A stretch of DNA of 64,000 bases from the NCBI RefSeq assembly GCF_019802125.1, contig NZ_JAHVHT010000001.1:124001-188000 (forward strand), read 5' to 3'. Below, piece after piece: positions 1-8,119 of the stretch. The translations under genes were made by a program, and so were the position numbers. Under the pieces are notes generated by a model. It saw only the letters and a program-made list of their open reading frames with translations, made no database searches and was not told the origin of the DNA. The number at the start of each line of letters is the position of its first letter. Within the stretch, counting starts at the first letter, position 1. The stretch is from Tateyamaria omphalii (lineage in GTDB: Bacteria; Pseudomonadota; Alphaproteobacteria; Rhodobacterales; Rhodobacteraceae).

Positions 1-1
1 T

Positions 2-298
2 ACCGCAGACAGCAATCCGCTTTCTGATTGGCGAGACCTTTTTCGAGGCGCGCTGGCAGATGATGGATTGATGTGTCTGTGCGGTATCTTGGCGGTCGGA
101 GGAAACGACCTCCCACTCGAAGTCGCACAAGAAGCTCGTCAATTTATGCTGGACGGAATTGATGCGATTTCCAATTTGGATGGTTTCAGCGCAGAAGACG
201 GAGCGCGCATCATGGCCCAGTTGGAGGGTGCAATGCTGTTGGCGCGATCTTTGGGTGATCCCACTGTCTTTGATAAGGCAACCCGACATCTGGTGTAG
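2..298 (+). CDS. TetR-family regulator, C-terminal part (5' truncated)
   Basis: The frame is open from the left edge of the window to a TAG stop, giving 98 visible codons with no start. The visible part reads FRGALADDGLMCLCGILAVG and continues into an all-helical segment ending DPTVFDKATRHLV. This resembles the ligand-binding C-terminal domain of TetR-type repressors, in which a CLCGxLA-like helix is common. The DNA-binding N-terminus lies outside the window, so neither target nor ligand can be judged. A serine hydrolase gene follows on the same strand 283 bases downstream; whether it is regulated by this protein is unknown. The family call rests on pattern recognition only. Confidence 0.6.
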   Translation, partial: TADSNPLSDWRDLFRGALADDGLMCLCGILAVGGNDLPLEVAQEARQFMLDGIDAISNLDGFSAEDGARIMAQLEGAMLLARSLGDPTVFDKATRHLV

Positions 299-581
299 TC
301 AAGGCATCGCTGAACGAGAGCAAACGTCTGATCCGTTCTTGCGCAATCAATGTCGGCTCTGAAGCACCTTGCCGTTGTTTGTGGTCAGAATTCGACGCAG
401 CGTTGCGGCCCGTCGAATCTGTCGTTCGCAGCGGCCGCTCCTGTCCCATTTTAGCAAGCCCATTCTTGGTCGCTTTTTTGTCCGCCCCTATAGGTCCGGG
501 CGAAACATTGAGGAACTGACGCCACGGTTGCTTCCGTCACCAAAGTGTGTGGTGACCCTTTGGGGTTGGACAACCGATACG

Positions 582-1592
582 ATGAATAGACGTACATTTT
601 CTGCTACGGGATTGGCGGCAATTTTGGCGCCTCTGCCGCGTTCGACATCTGCGGAGGCGGCCGCGCAGAAGCCTTCCGGTTATCAAGTTGCGGCAATCAA
701 TCGCGGCCTTCTGATGGCGCGCCACAGTGGCATGGCCGATGAACAAAGCGCAGTTGATGACGATACCCTGTTCCAGGTTGCGTCATGCTCAAAGACAGTG
801 ACGGCGTTGGCCGTCCTGACCATGGTCCGAGACGGGCGCATCGACTTGGATGCGCCCGTCAATCGGAGTTTACGTCGCTGGCAATTGCCGGGGCCCAGGG
901 GAATGACGGCAACGATAGCCAACCTGATGTCTCATACAGCAGGAACGACCGTACAAGGGTTTGAAGGGTATGGCCCGAACGAGGAGCTTCCAACATTGTT
1001 GGACATTCTGGCGGGACGTCGCCCCGCAAACTCAAGCCCCGTCCGGACACGACCCAGGATATTCAACCGTTTCAGATACAGTGGAGGCGGGACGATGGTT
1101 CTGCAGTCCCTGATTGAAGACGTCACCGGCATGGATTTTGCAACGTACACAGCCAAAGAGGTTCTCGAACCCGTCGGGGCCTCTCGCGCAACGTTTGCAA
1201 TAGCGCCGGCAACACCTTTCGCGCACGGCTGCTATGAGGACGGTCAATCGCTGCAAGGTGGCTTCAGGAGGCATCCGGAAAGCGCGGCAGCTGGGCTCTG
1301 GGCGACAGCATCAGACCTCGCCAAAGTCTTTCAAGCGGTTCTGCACGCATTGGGCGGCCTACGCCATGCCATCATTCCTGTGGCCTTGGCTGAACGCATG
1401 GTGACGCCTGTGAGCCAAGGATCGGGGCTGGGCGTATTTTTGTCCCCTGGCCCGACAATTTCGCACCAAGGGCGAAACCACGGGTTTGACTCGATTGTGG
1501 CTGCCAATCTCAAGACTGGTCAGATACGCGCTGCTGTCACAAACCGAAATGGTGCGATCAATAGTTACACCCAACAGCTCTTATCCGAATAG
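582..1592 (+). CDS. Serine hydrolase, class C beta-lactamase-like (Pfam Beta-lactamase)
   Basis: A 336-residue protein, starting at the ATG that begins MNRRTFSATG. The frame stays open upstream to 369, but that part does not look like protein. Residues 1-28 form a twin-arginine-like signal (NRRTF then a hydrophobic stretch), suggesting export. Residue S68 starts the SxxK motif (SCSK, 68-71) of penicillin-recognising serine enzymes. HTAG follows at 118-121, the YSG motif at 166-168 as the Tyr general base, and HQG at 295-297 in place of KTG, as in esterase and peptidase members of the family. The substrate (ester, beta-lactam or D-amino peptide) cannot be told from sequence. A DD-peptidase or EstB-like esterase is as likely as a true beta-lactamase. 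Confidence 0.8.
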   Translation: MNRRTFSATGLAAILAPLPRSTSAEAAAQKPSGYQVAAINRGLLMARHSGMADEQSAVDDDTLFQVASCSKTVTALAVLTMVRDGRIDLDAPVNRSLRRWQLPGPRGMTATIANLMSHTAGTTVQGFEGYGPNEELPTLLDILAGRRPANSSPVRTRPRIFNRFRYSGGGTMVLQSLIEDVTGMDFATYTAKEVLEPVGASRATFAIAPATPFAHGCYEDGQSLQGGFRRHPESAAAGLWATASDLAKVFQAVLHALGGLRHAIIPVALAERMVTPVSQGSGLGVFLSPGPTISHQGRNHGFDSIVAANLKTGQIRAAVTNRNGAINSYTQQLLSE

Positions 1593-1669
1593 TTTGGCTC
1601 AGTTCGCCCCGTATGTCATTGCAGCTATTGCGGTCTGGTCTCTTGAGCAAGATTGAGAGAGTTTACGGC

Positions 1670-2887
1670 ATGGATGACATCATCATCGAATTGACTGGCA
1701 CCAGCACGTTCGCGATCGCGACGTTTGGTGCTGTGTTCTGTTTGATGCAATCAAGGTCCTCACCCGTCAACCGCAGCTTTGCTGCATTCCTTGTTGCTGT
1801 GGCGGTCAACAACGGTCCTGAAGCGGTCAAGCGGTTGGTTGACGCCATACCCGGCTCAATCGGACCAGTGATCGACCTCGTGACCTGGCCCAGCTCCTTC
1901 TTTCTTGCGCCGCTCTTTTGGATGTATGTGTTCACCCTCACATCCACGTCGCAACTCCCCCCGCGACGCCTCATCCGACATTTTGTGTTACCGGGTATAA
2001 CCGTAGCCATGGCGCTATTGGTGCTGGTATCGCCGCCAGACACCCGACACCTCCTGATCGCAGATGAAGTAGAGATGGGCACGGCGTGGAGCTTGGCTGT
2101 TGTACTCGGCCTCAGCTTGCTTCATCTCACTATATATCCACAGATTGCGGTTTACCTTTTCCTGATCTGGCGTCGGCTGATGGAATTCCGGCTGAAGTTG
2201 CGCGATGTATATGCCAGTACAGAACAGCATGAACTGCGCTGGATCTATGTGATTTGCGGATTTGGCGGGCTGTTTTGGCTGGCGCAGACCGTGCTGCTGA
2301 TCGTCGCGATCAAAGCGGCGGACGACGGCGTCCCGCCCGCCTTTGTCAACATTGCGAGCCTTACCGGCCTGGCAGTCGTCGCGGCGACAGTGCTCTGGGG
2401 GTTGCGACAACGCCCACCATTGGTTCCCGATCCTGACGAACCGAATACAACCGAGTCGCCAGTTGGTCAGACAGCGAGCAAGTACGAAAAGTCTGCCTTG
2501 AGCGCTGAGGCATCCGAGAGACTTGGCCGTAAACTTCGTGCGGCGATGGAGGTTGACCATTTGCACCGAGACCCAAACCTGTCACTTTGGGCTTTGGCTC
2601 GGCACATCGGAGCATCATCGAACTACGTCTCGCAAACGCTCAACGAAGAGATCGGGCAGAGTTTTTTTGACTTCGTGAATGGATACCGCGTGGCGGAAGC
2701 AAAAATTCTTCTCATAACAACCAACCAATCCGTTCTGACAATCACCTATGATGTGGGCTTCAATGCACGGTCCTCGTTCTACAACGCGTTCAAGCGCTTA
2801 ACCGGCCAAACACCGTCATATTTCAGAAAGAACATGTCTCGGCCTGACGGTTTGGACGACACCGTAGCCCGATTGCGTGACACGTGA
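1670..2887 (+). CDS. AraC-family regulator with membrane-spanning N-terminal half
   Basis: A 405-residue protein. The ATG at 1670 (MDDIIIELTG) is preferred over the in-frame ATG at 1613 because GAGAGA lies about nine bases upstream and the shorter form enters the first membrane helix directly. The first roughly 240 residues contain about seven hydrophobic helices. A charged linker follows, and then a C-terminal double helix-turn-helix of the AraC/XylS type (LSLWALARHIGASSNYVSQ, then ITYDVGFNARSSFYNAFKR and GQTPSYFRK). This arrangement is known for regulators thought to sense from the membrane. Its target is unknown; the flanking hydrolase and lipoprotein genes are candidates. A strong hairpin follows the stop codon. 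Confidence 0.85.
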   Translation: MDDIIIELTGTSTFAIATFGAVFCLMQSRSSPVNRSFAAFLVAVAVNNGPEAVKRLVDAIPGSIGPVIDLVTWPSSFFLAPLFWMYVFTLTSTSQLPPRRLIRHFVLPGITVAMALLVLVSPPDTRHLLIADEVEMGTAWSLAVVLGLSLLHLTIYPQIAVYLFLIWRRLMEFRLKLRDVYASTEQHELRWIYVICGFGGLFWLAQTVLLIVAIKAADDGVPPAFVNIASLTGLAVVAATVLWGLRQRPPLVPDPDEPNTTESPVGQTASKYEKSALSAEASERLGRKLRAAMEVDHLHRDPNLSLWALARHIGASSNYVSQTLNEEIGQSFFDFVNGYRVAEAKILLITTNQSVLTITYDVGFNARSSFYNAFKRLTGQTPSYFRKNMSRPDGLDDTVARLRDT

Positions 2888-2949
2888 CTCGTCACGACTG
2901 ATCAGGACTACCGAACAAAACCACCACTTGCGAACACTCAACTGAAATG

Positions 2950-2985
2950 AGGTGAGCCACGCCATCTGTCCGGCGTGGCTCACTT
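2950..2985 (+). terminator. Hairpin downstream of the AraC-type gene
   Basis: A perfect 12-base inverted repeat (GTGAGCCACGCC at 2952-2963 and GGCGTGGCTCAC at 2972-2983) with an 8-base loop, extendable by two more pairs. It lies 62 bases after the AraC stop codon and before the lipoprotein gene. There is no long T run, so it may be a weak terminator or an RNA 3'-end stabiliser. Confidence 0.6.
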
Positions 2986-3045
2986 CACTTGCCTTCCGCG
3001 CCATTTGAGCAAGCGCGGAGCACGAAAAATGTGAAAGGAAAGACC

Positions 3046-3228
3046 TTGAAACGATACCTGATACTTGCAGCACTGGCGCTCAGTGCGTGCGATTCACCGG
3101 CGGAGATTTCTGCAAGCAAGCAGCTTGATGACGCTTGTTTGGACGGCAATCTTCAAGCGTGTGCAGCTGTGCAAGAAAGGGTGAACTCTCGAAACCAGAC
3201 GCTTGCAACGACGGCGGCTGGTTTCTGA
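3046..3228 (+). CDS. Small lipoprotein, function unknown
   Basis: A 60-residue protein starting at TTG 3046 (MKRYLILAALALSACDSPAE). An AAAGGAAAG ribosome-binding sequence lies four to six bases upstream. The in-frame starts further upstream (2989 TTG, 3031 GTG) would put non-signal residues before the hydrophobic core. Residues 4-11 are hydrophobic and are followed by a clean lipobox, LSAC at 12-15. Cleavage before Cys15 would leave a 46-residue lipidated peptide containing two further cysteines (DDACLDGNLQACAAVQER). Short lipoproteins of this pattern are common in Rhodobacterales and have no known role. It appears to be monocistronic. Confidence 0.6.
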   Translation: MKRYLILAALALSACDSPAEISASKQLDDACLDGNLQACAAVQERVNSRNQTLATTAAGF

Positions 3229-3511
3229 GTGGAATGTTTTCCCGGGTCAGAGGATGACCTGACATGAAAGAGCAGTTCGCGGGTGCGTAGGTTCAAAATG
3301 GCTGCCAACGGCAACACTCGCGAAACCTGGCTTTTGCAAAGCTGAGCAGAGAATAGACCGATCCAGGTAACACTTGGGTCGGTTCCAGAAATCTTCATCC
3401 TGTCGTGCCCCAGCCAAAGGCCCGAGTGATGCACATTCAAGAGCGAAAGATGCGTGAGGCGTTTTTACATCCAGTGGAAAGTTTACGACCTGGTTGGCAT
3501 GGCGAGCGGGT

Positions 3512-4897
3512 TCATGGAGTTGAGACACCGGACGGCAGGCTTTTCAGACAATGATCAATCGGCTCAAACTTTTCGAGTGAACACAGCTCATGTCTGGTCA
3601 GGTCCGCAGGCGGTGCAACACCGCCTCCCACAACGACCAACAAGAAGTCTTCGAAAGGTGGTAGGTAGTCGTTTGCATTGTCGATAATTTCATCGAAATT
3701 AACCTGTCCAAACGCATTAAAAATTGGGATTTCTATGTCGCCGGTCGCCCCCTCCGGGTGTGCCCGGAGGTATTGCTCCGCTGTCCAAACTGCGTCGAAA
3801 AACAACTTGTCTTCGTAGCTCTGCTTTAGCTGGGCATATTGTATTTCCAGCCCTTTCTGATCGACTTTCCCGTGCCGAACATCCCGATAGATGCCGCGCA
3901 TGCGGCCATGGATTTCCGGCCATTCGGCAGCTTCGACAGTCGCACTCAGTACCAGAAGCGCACGCTTGTCACCCAACACGACGAAGCGCGACTCGGGATC
4001 GTATGACGCACGCAATTCTTGCCGAATGATGCGGAACATTTCTGATCCTTGGTTCGATCCGATGTAGTCCAGCAAAAGGTTAGCCCCAAGCTGCTGTGCT
4101 TCGCTTTGAAATTCCTGTGCACTTACAAGGAACAGGAGCGTTTCACTGGATGTGGGGTCAGCGAAATGAATAATGCCCCTTGGTAAGGTGAAAGCGGTCG
4201 AGTTTCTGTTGACCAACCGCTGAAGCCAGTCACCCAGTCGCGACCTTGACGCGTCTGGAGGCAGTTTCGCAAGCAAGCGCCGCGTGCGAACAGTGACTTC
4301 CGCGTCGTTTGATCGCAGAACTACTTGACTGGGCTTGCCGAAGCGAAACCTCGGGTCGATTGATTGCGCTTCTTCGTCTGTGTTTGCGTAGTTGAGGAAC
4401 CGTTCCACACGGCTCAGAACATCCGAGGATTGTCTGGTTGTAGACGCGATCGGTCTACGCAGTTTACGCAGTTCTCGCGCGTACCAATCATCTGAATATG
4501 TTGCCTTGAGAAGCAGATTTTCCAGATGCACCAGAACCTCAGGGAAGACATCATCCGGCGCTGAGACGGTTAGGAGCAAATTGTCCTCAAGCGTGGACAC
4601 TCGTTTGCTGACGCCCTTTTGACGCATGAAAGTGGCGATTTGAGAGGGTGTCCGCGACTCAGTCCCACCTGTCAAAACGCTGAACATGCCAGCCTGAATG
4701 GCGTCCACGTTCTGAGGCGTTTGGTCTCCCATCGGCCAGACAAAAGTGACTGACGTCAAACCGTTGCGCATCGCGACAAGCGAGGCCGACCGCGTCTCTT
4801 GGTTTGTTGCAATGAGCGTTTCGTGCTCGCTTTGTGTTTTGCCGACTGTCGGGGCAGCTAGGAAAGTGAGCAAGGCCAATGCCATGATGTACCGCAT
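3512..4897 (-). CDS. M16 peptidase-like protein without the catalytic motif
   Basis: A 461-residue exported protein. The start is the ATG two codons inside the frame (a GTG at 4903 overlaps the upstream stop), with GAGG five bases before the ATG. MRYIMALALLTFLAAPTVG is a signal peptide. The rest resembles M16 zinc peptidase folds: a first domain (GMFSVLTGGTESRTPSQIATF), a middle domain with FHAD-like strands and a second domain around GANLLLDYIGSNQGSEMF. The zinc motif HxxEH is absent. In M16 pairs, one subunit typically carries the zinc site and the other is inactive but needed for substrate binding. Its upstream neighbour has the motif and is translationally coupled, which fits such a heterodimer. 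The substrate is unknown. Confidence 0.75.
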   Translation of the reverse strand: MRYIMALALLTFLAAPTVGKTQSEHETLIATNQETRSASLVAMRNGLTSVTFVWPMGDQTPQNVDAIQAGMFSVLTGGTESRTPSQIATFMRQKGVSKRVSTLEDNLLLTVSAPDDVFPEVLVHLENLLLKATYSDDWYARELRKLRRPIASTTRQSSDVLSRVERFLNYANTDEEAQSIDPRFRFGKPSQVVLRSNDAEVTVRTRRLLAKLPPDASRSRLGDWLQRLVNRNSTAFTLPRGIIHFADPTSSETLLFLVSAQEFQSEAQQLGANLLLDYIGSNQGSEMFRIIRQELRASYDPESRFVVLGDKRALLVLSATVEAAEWPEIHGRMRGIYRDVRHGKVDQKGLEIQYAQLKQSYEDKLFFDAVWTAEQYLRAHPEGATGDIEIPIFNAFGQVNFDEIIDNANDYLPPFEDFLLVVVGGGVAPPADLTRHELCSLEKFEPIDHCLKSLPSGVSTP

Positions 4898-4899
4898 GC

Positions 4900-6210
4900 T
4901 CACCTCGCCCTCTGTGCCAGAACAATTGAGGTCGCCGAGGGCTCGATCACTTTTTTTGCAAAATCAATGACCTGCTCGTCGCTGGTATCAGAGATTATGC
5001 GCGCGAAAACGCTCGGGCTAATCGGAGGGAAGCCATCCGAGGCCACGTTCTGCAGGAATTGTAGAAACATGGCGGGCCGACGCGCCGCATTCTCAGCCTG
5101 CACCATTTCTGATTTTCGCACTTGAGCGAGCTCTTTGGGTTGAATGGGAGTGTCAAGCAGTGTCTCCCAGGTCGTTTCCAGTTGGTTGCGCGCAGTGTCC
5201 AGATCAATACCCGGCATTGGGTGTGCTACGATTGTCACCTCCAGATCAGCCACTTTTGATAGGAACCAATCGGAAGAGGTGTCAAAGAGCATGGTGTCTT
5301 CATAGCGGAGCGCGTTGGCAAGACGATTTTGCAGCACAGCAGTTGCCAAAAAGAAGTCTCCTTGCATATCGATGCTGGTATCCCGATCCTCAAAATCGAT
5401 GAATTTCGTCATTAGCACCACATCATCGGACAGCCTGTCTGAGGACAAACGTTCTATTTTACGCAAGGTCTGATTTGGCTTTTGATCCAGCCATGGCTTT
5501 TCGGGCGCAGCGAGAGATGCGGTATCGCCGAAGTATTGCGCCACCAGTTCGGCCGCCTTTGCCGGTTTTATCTTTCCCGAAACGATCAATGTGACATTCG
5601 ACGGTACATAGTGGGTTTCGTGAAACTGGTAAGCCGCTTCCAAATTGAGCCTGGAAAGATCAGCAATCGTATTGTCGGCACGGCCGTAGGATGATCCATA
5701 GAGGTTCCGCAGCGCCTTGCGTACAAGCCAGCGATAGGGCGAACGCCGTTCACGCAGATGCGTTTCACGATGCAGGATTTTGATCTCACTTTCTGCAAAG
5801 CCCGGCGGCAGATCAGGCGTTTCCAGCACGGCACGTGACAAGCGCAACAGCAATTCAATGTCTTCCGGTGGTCCGGAGTTGGTATAAACCGTTGAGACAC
5901 TGCGCGTGACGGCGTTCAAATCCCGTTCACGTGCTCGACGCAAAACCGCTGCATCCGAAGAAAACGCGGCAAGATGTTCCGTCAAATGCGCTGTGCCAGA
6001 CAACGCGGGATCATCATACGATCCGGATAGCACGATCAGTTGGACATCAACGCGGTTGAAATCATCGCGGGGAACAACATAGGCAGCGTGCAAGCCGCCT
6101 TTCTCCCAAAGCGGCATAACGTTTTGGGCGGCGACTGCAGTCGCAAATGTCGCTATGGCAAGCGCCAAAGCAGGAATTGATTTCCAGAAAAAGCGCATAT
6201 TAACCGACAA
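4900..6210 (-). CDS. M16-family zinc metallopeptidase, exported
   Basis: A 436-residue protein with signal peptide RFFWKSIPALALAIATFATA and predicted cleavage after VAAQ. The inverted zinc motif HLTEH occurs near residue 75 (GTAHLTEHLAA). The expected downstream acidic ligand region (ESEIKILHRETHLRERR) follows about 70 residues later, as in PqqL/insulysin-type M16 enzymes. The length of about 430 fits one subunit of a two-chain M16 peptidase. A TTG at 6210 has GGAG nine bases upstream, whereas the ATG at 6198 has no well-spaced site, so TTG is preferred though not certain. The stop overlaps the GTG of the next gene (GTGA), indicating coupled translation. Probable role: periplasmic peptide or protein degradation, substrate unknown. 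Confidence 0.85.
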   Translation of the reverse strand: MSVNMRFFWKSIPALALAIATFATAVAAQNVMPLWEKGGLHAAYVVPRDDFNRVDVQLIVLSGSYDDPALSGTAHLTEHLAAFSSDAAVLRRARERDLNAVTRSVSTVYTNSGPPEDIELLLRLSRAVLETPDLPPGFAESEIKILHRETHLRERRSPYRWLVRKALRNLYGSSYGRADNTIADLSRLNLEAAYQFHETHYVPSNVTLIVSGKIKPAKAAELVAQYFGDTASLAAPEKPWLDQKPNQTLRKIERLSSDRLSDDVVLMTKFIDFEDRDTSIDMQGDFFLATAVLQNRLANALRYEDTMLFDTSSDWFLSKVADLEVTIVAHPMPGIDLDTARNQLETTWETLLDTPIQPKELAQVRKSEMVQAENAARRPAMFLQFLQNVASDGFPPISPSVFARIISDTSDEQVIDFAKKVIEPSATSIVLAQRAR

Positions 6211-6608
6211 ACAAATCTACTCCATTTGCAGCATTTTGGGGAGGTGCTTTCCGACTTCTTAAAGGAATACATCTTAATACCGAAAGCACAACCAGAGCCT
6301 GCGCTATTGCGACGTGATCGCTTAGCGGATGCTTCGCCGTTGATCTTTTCATATGGCGCCGGCTCCGATTGGCCGTCTTACACAAGGTGTTCGTAGAGCA
6401 CCCTGTGATTTTGGTGGTAGGGGTTCCCTTGTGGCGGCGATGGCGCGCCTTGACATAGCCGAGCAAGCACATCGGCTACGCGGCGGTGAGTTTCAGGTTG
6501 GCGGATCACTCTGGGCGTGCATAGGTTAGGACAGACCCAGCCAATCGAATATCCGCATCATTGCGGAGCTGTTTTCTCTCTGATCCAGCCGCCTCAGGCC
6601 GCTAAGCT
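6211..6608. other. Non-coding gap between divergent genes
   Basis: About 400 bases separate the divergent M16 operon and the beta-barrel gene, so both promoters should lie here. I see no convincing gene, tRNA or IS end. An imperfect inverted repeat (CACAAGGTG at 6381-6389 and CACCCTGTG at 6399-6407, one mismatch) is the only notable structure. The gap is unusually long for the window. Confidence 0.5.
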
Positions 6609-7646
6609 ATGAACAAGAGCAATACATATCAATGTATACGTGCAGGTGCATCGTGGCTCGTGTCGTGGTGGACGGCGTTTGTCCTGTCCGTCGTGTTTTG
6701 CATGTTTGGCATGGGGGGTACGGGTGTTCTGGCGGATACGGTCGAGACCCGGCAGATCATGCTTCAGTTTCAGAATGCACGCTTGAACAAGCTGGTCCTG
6801 CATCAGCCGCAACTGATGACATTTCTGTCCGGTGTAGGTTCTGGCGCGTTGAATGCCAATGTCACCGATAATCATGGTACGGTGACGTTCTCCAGCGGCG
6901 TGAAGCGGCGGCTGTGGCTCCGGGCGAATGGGCAGTGGGGTGAAAATGGCCTGCGCAAGAACGCTTACGGGTTTGGTTCGATGGGTGTGCATACCTACAT
7001 GTCGCAAACTTTCGTCGTCGGGGGCATGATCGAGGCGGACTATCTTTCGCAAGAGGGACCCGCATCCGACAGGGAGGGGCTAGGCGCGATGGCCGGATCC
7101 TATTTTCTGGCCCGTAGCACCAATCATCCGCTGTTTTTCGAGGGGCGTCTCTTGCACGGGCGGGCTTCTGACGACGTCCAGCTTTCGGATGGTAGCAAGG
7201 GCCGGCCGGACACGCGGCGCGGTCTGGCCCAACTGAGGATGTCAGGCAACCTTCGCTACGGCGTTACAACCATATTCCCGAGTATTCTGGCATCATATGT
7301 GACGGAAAATGCGTCTTATCTCGCGCATGGGCCGCATGCGCAGCATGGTATTCGCTTGCGCCAAGTTAAGATGGGGTTGGACTTTCGGCACACGCTGCGC
7401 CGGACGAATGGCGCTCTCTTTGTCTTGAAGGGTGGCGGCGCACTTTCGAGCTCATCGCTCCGCACGTACAAAAGTGATCCTTGGACAACGCTTAACCAGC
7501 GCAGTGGCAGTGGCCGGCTGAAGCTGGGTGTGAGCTATTCGACAGGGGCTGGCGGCACGGTTGCAATTGATAGCTTTGTTGATGGTCTGGGCACGACCAG
7601 CAGCCAGAATTACGGGCTGAAAGCCGGTTTCGACATCCGGTTTTGA
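6609..7646 (+). CDS. Outer-membrane beta-barrel protein, autotransporter-barrel-like
   Basis: A 345-residue protein with a long signal peptide (hydrophobic 13-35, likely cleavage after VLA near residue 42). A short region of about 60 residues follows. The remainder alternates polar and hydrophobic residues in repeated strands with Gly/Ser turns and ends in YGLKAGFDIRF, with a C-terminal Phe typical of BAM-recognised barrels. This resembles the roughly 270-residue C-terminal autotransporter domain. There is almost no passenger, so it may be an orphan barrel or a porin-like protein. It lies 473 bases upstream of vgrG on the same strand; a functional link is unproven. It could also be any 12-stranded outer-membrane protein. 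Confidence 0.65.
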   Translation: MNKSNTYQCIRAGASWLVSWWTAFVLSVVFCMFGMGGTGVLADTVETRQIMLQFQNARLNKLVLHQPQLMTFLSGVGSGALNANVTDNHGTVTFSSGVKRRLWLRANGQWGENGLRKNAYGFGSMGVHTYMSQTFVVGGMIEADYLSQEGPASDREGLGAMAGSYFLARSTNHPLFFEGRLLHGRASDDVQLSDGSKGRPDTRRGLAQLRMSGNLRYGVTTIFPSILASYVTENASYLAHGPHAQHGIRLRQVKMGLDFRHTLRRTNGALFVLKGGGALSSSSLRTYKSDPWTTLNQRSGSGRLKLGVSYSTGAGGTVAIDSFVDGLGTTSSQNYGLKAGFDIRF

Positions 7647-8119
7647 GAAACTGGCGATGTGTCATCCGGCCTTGTAACCGCGCGTTTGAGCTGGGCCATG
7701 ACAAGCGATCTTAATGAAAGCGCCCCGCCGATTTGGCATAAAACGCTTTTGATGATGAGGCTTGATCCCTTTTTCGGCATCTTCGACGAGCAGTTATCGG
7801 ACTGTCGGCTCACAGCCTTAGAAAAATCGTGACACTCTCTGTTCTGACGCCGAATGCGTGTTCCATTGTTGTTCGAGGGGCCGTTGCATCGGCAGACGGA
7901 ACCCTTTGCTTGCGGCGGGTTACATACCCGATCGGCTTCGATCAGGCCGGTGTCCAGCCTGTTGAAAGTGCCGCTGAAGTGGCGGGTTGCATTGCGTGCA
8001 AGGCGCACGGGGGTCGGCGCGTTTCTGCGCATGATTGGGCTGGTTGGAGACTCTTGAATTGCTCTGTGGCATTTCAATTAGGAATAGATTTTGACGTTTC
8101 AGGCCGTGAGGTGGTTTTT
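7647..8119 (+). other. Gap upstream of vgrG, contains an unlikely N-terminal extension
   Basis: This 473-base stretch precedes the chosen vgrG start. A frame continuous with vgrG is open from 7829, but its translation (for example CIACKAHGGRRVSAHDWAG) resembles nothing at the start of VgrG proteins. I therefore read it as leader or promoter sequence. No clear terminator or repeat is visible. Confidence 0.45.

Noticed and set aside
369-581. N-terminal extension of the serine hydrolase
   Set aside because: The extension is Arg-rich and precedes a proper export signal at 582.
3454-3687. Small frame of 77 codons on the plus strand
   Set aside because: Mostly opposite the 3' end of the M16-like gene, with no ribosome-binding site.
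6200-6472. Small minus-strand frame upstream of the M16 gene, considered as an IS remnant
   Set aside because: The product resembles no transposase, and no terminal repeats were found.
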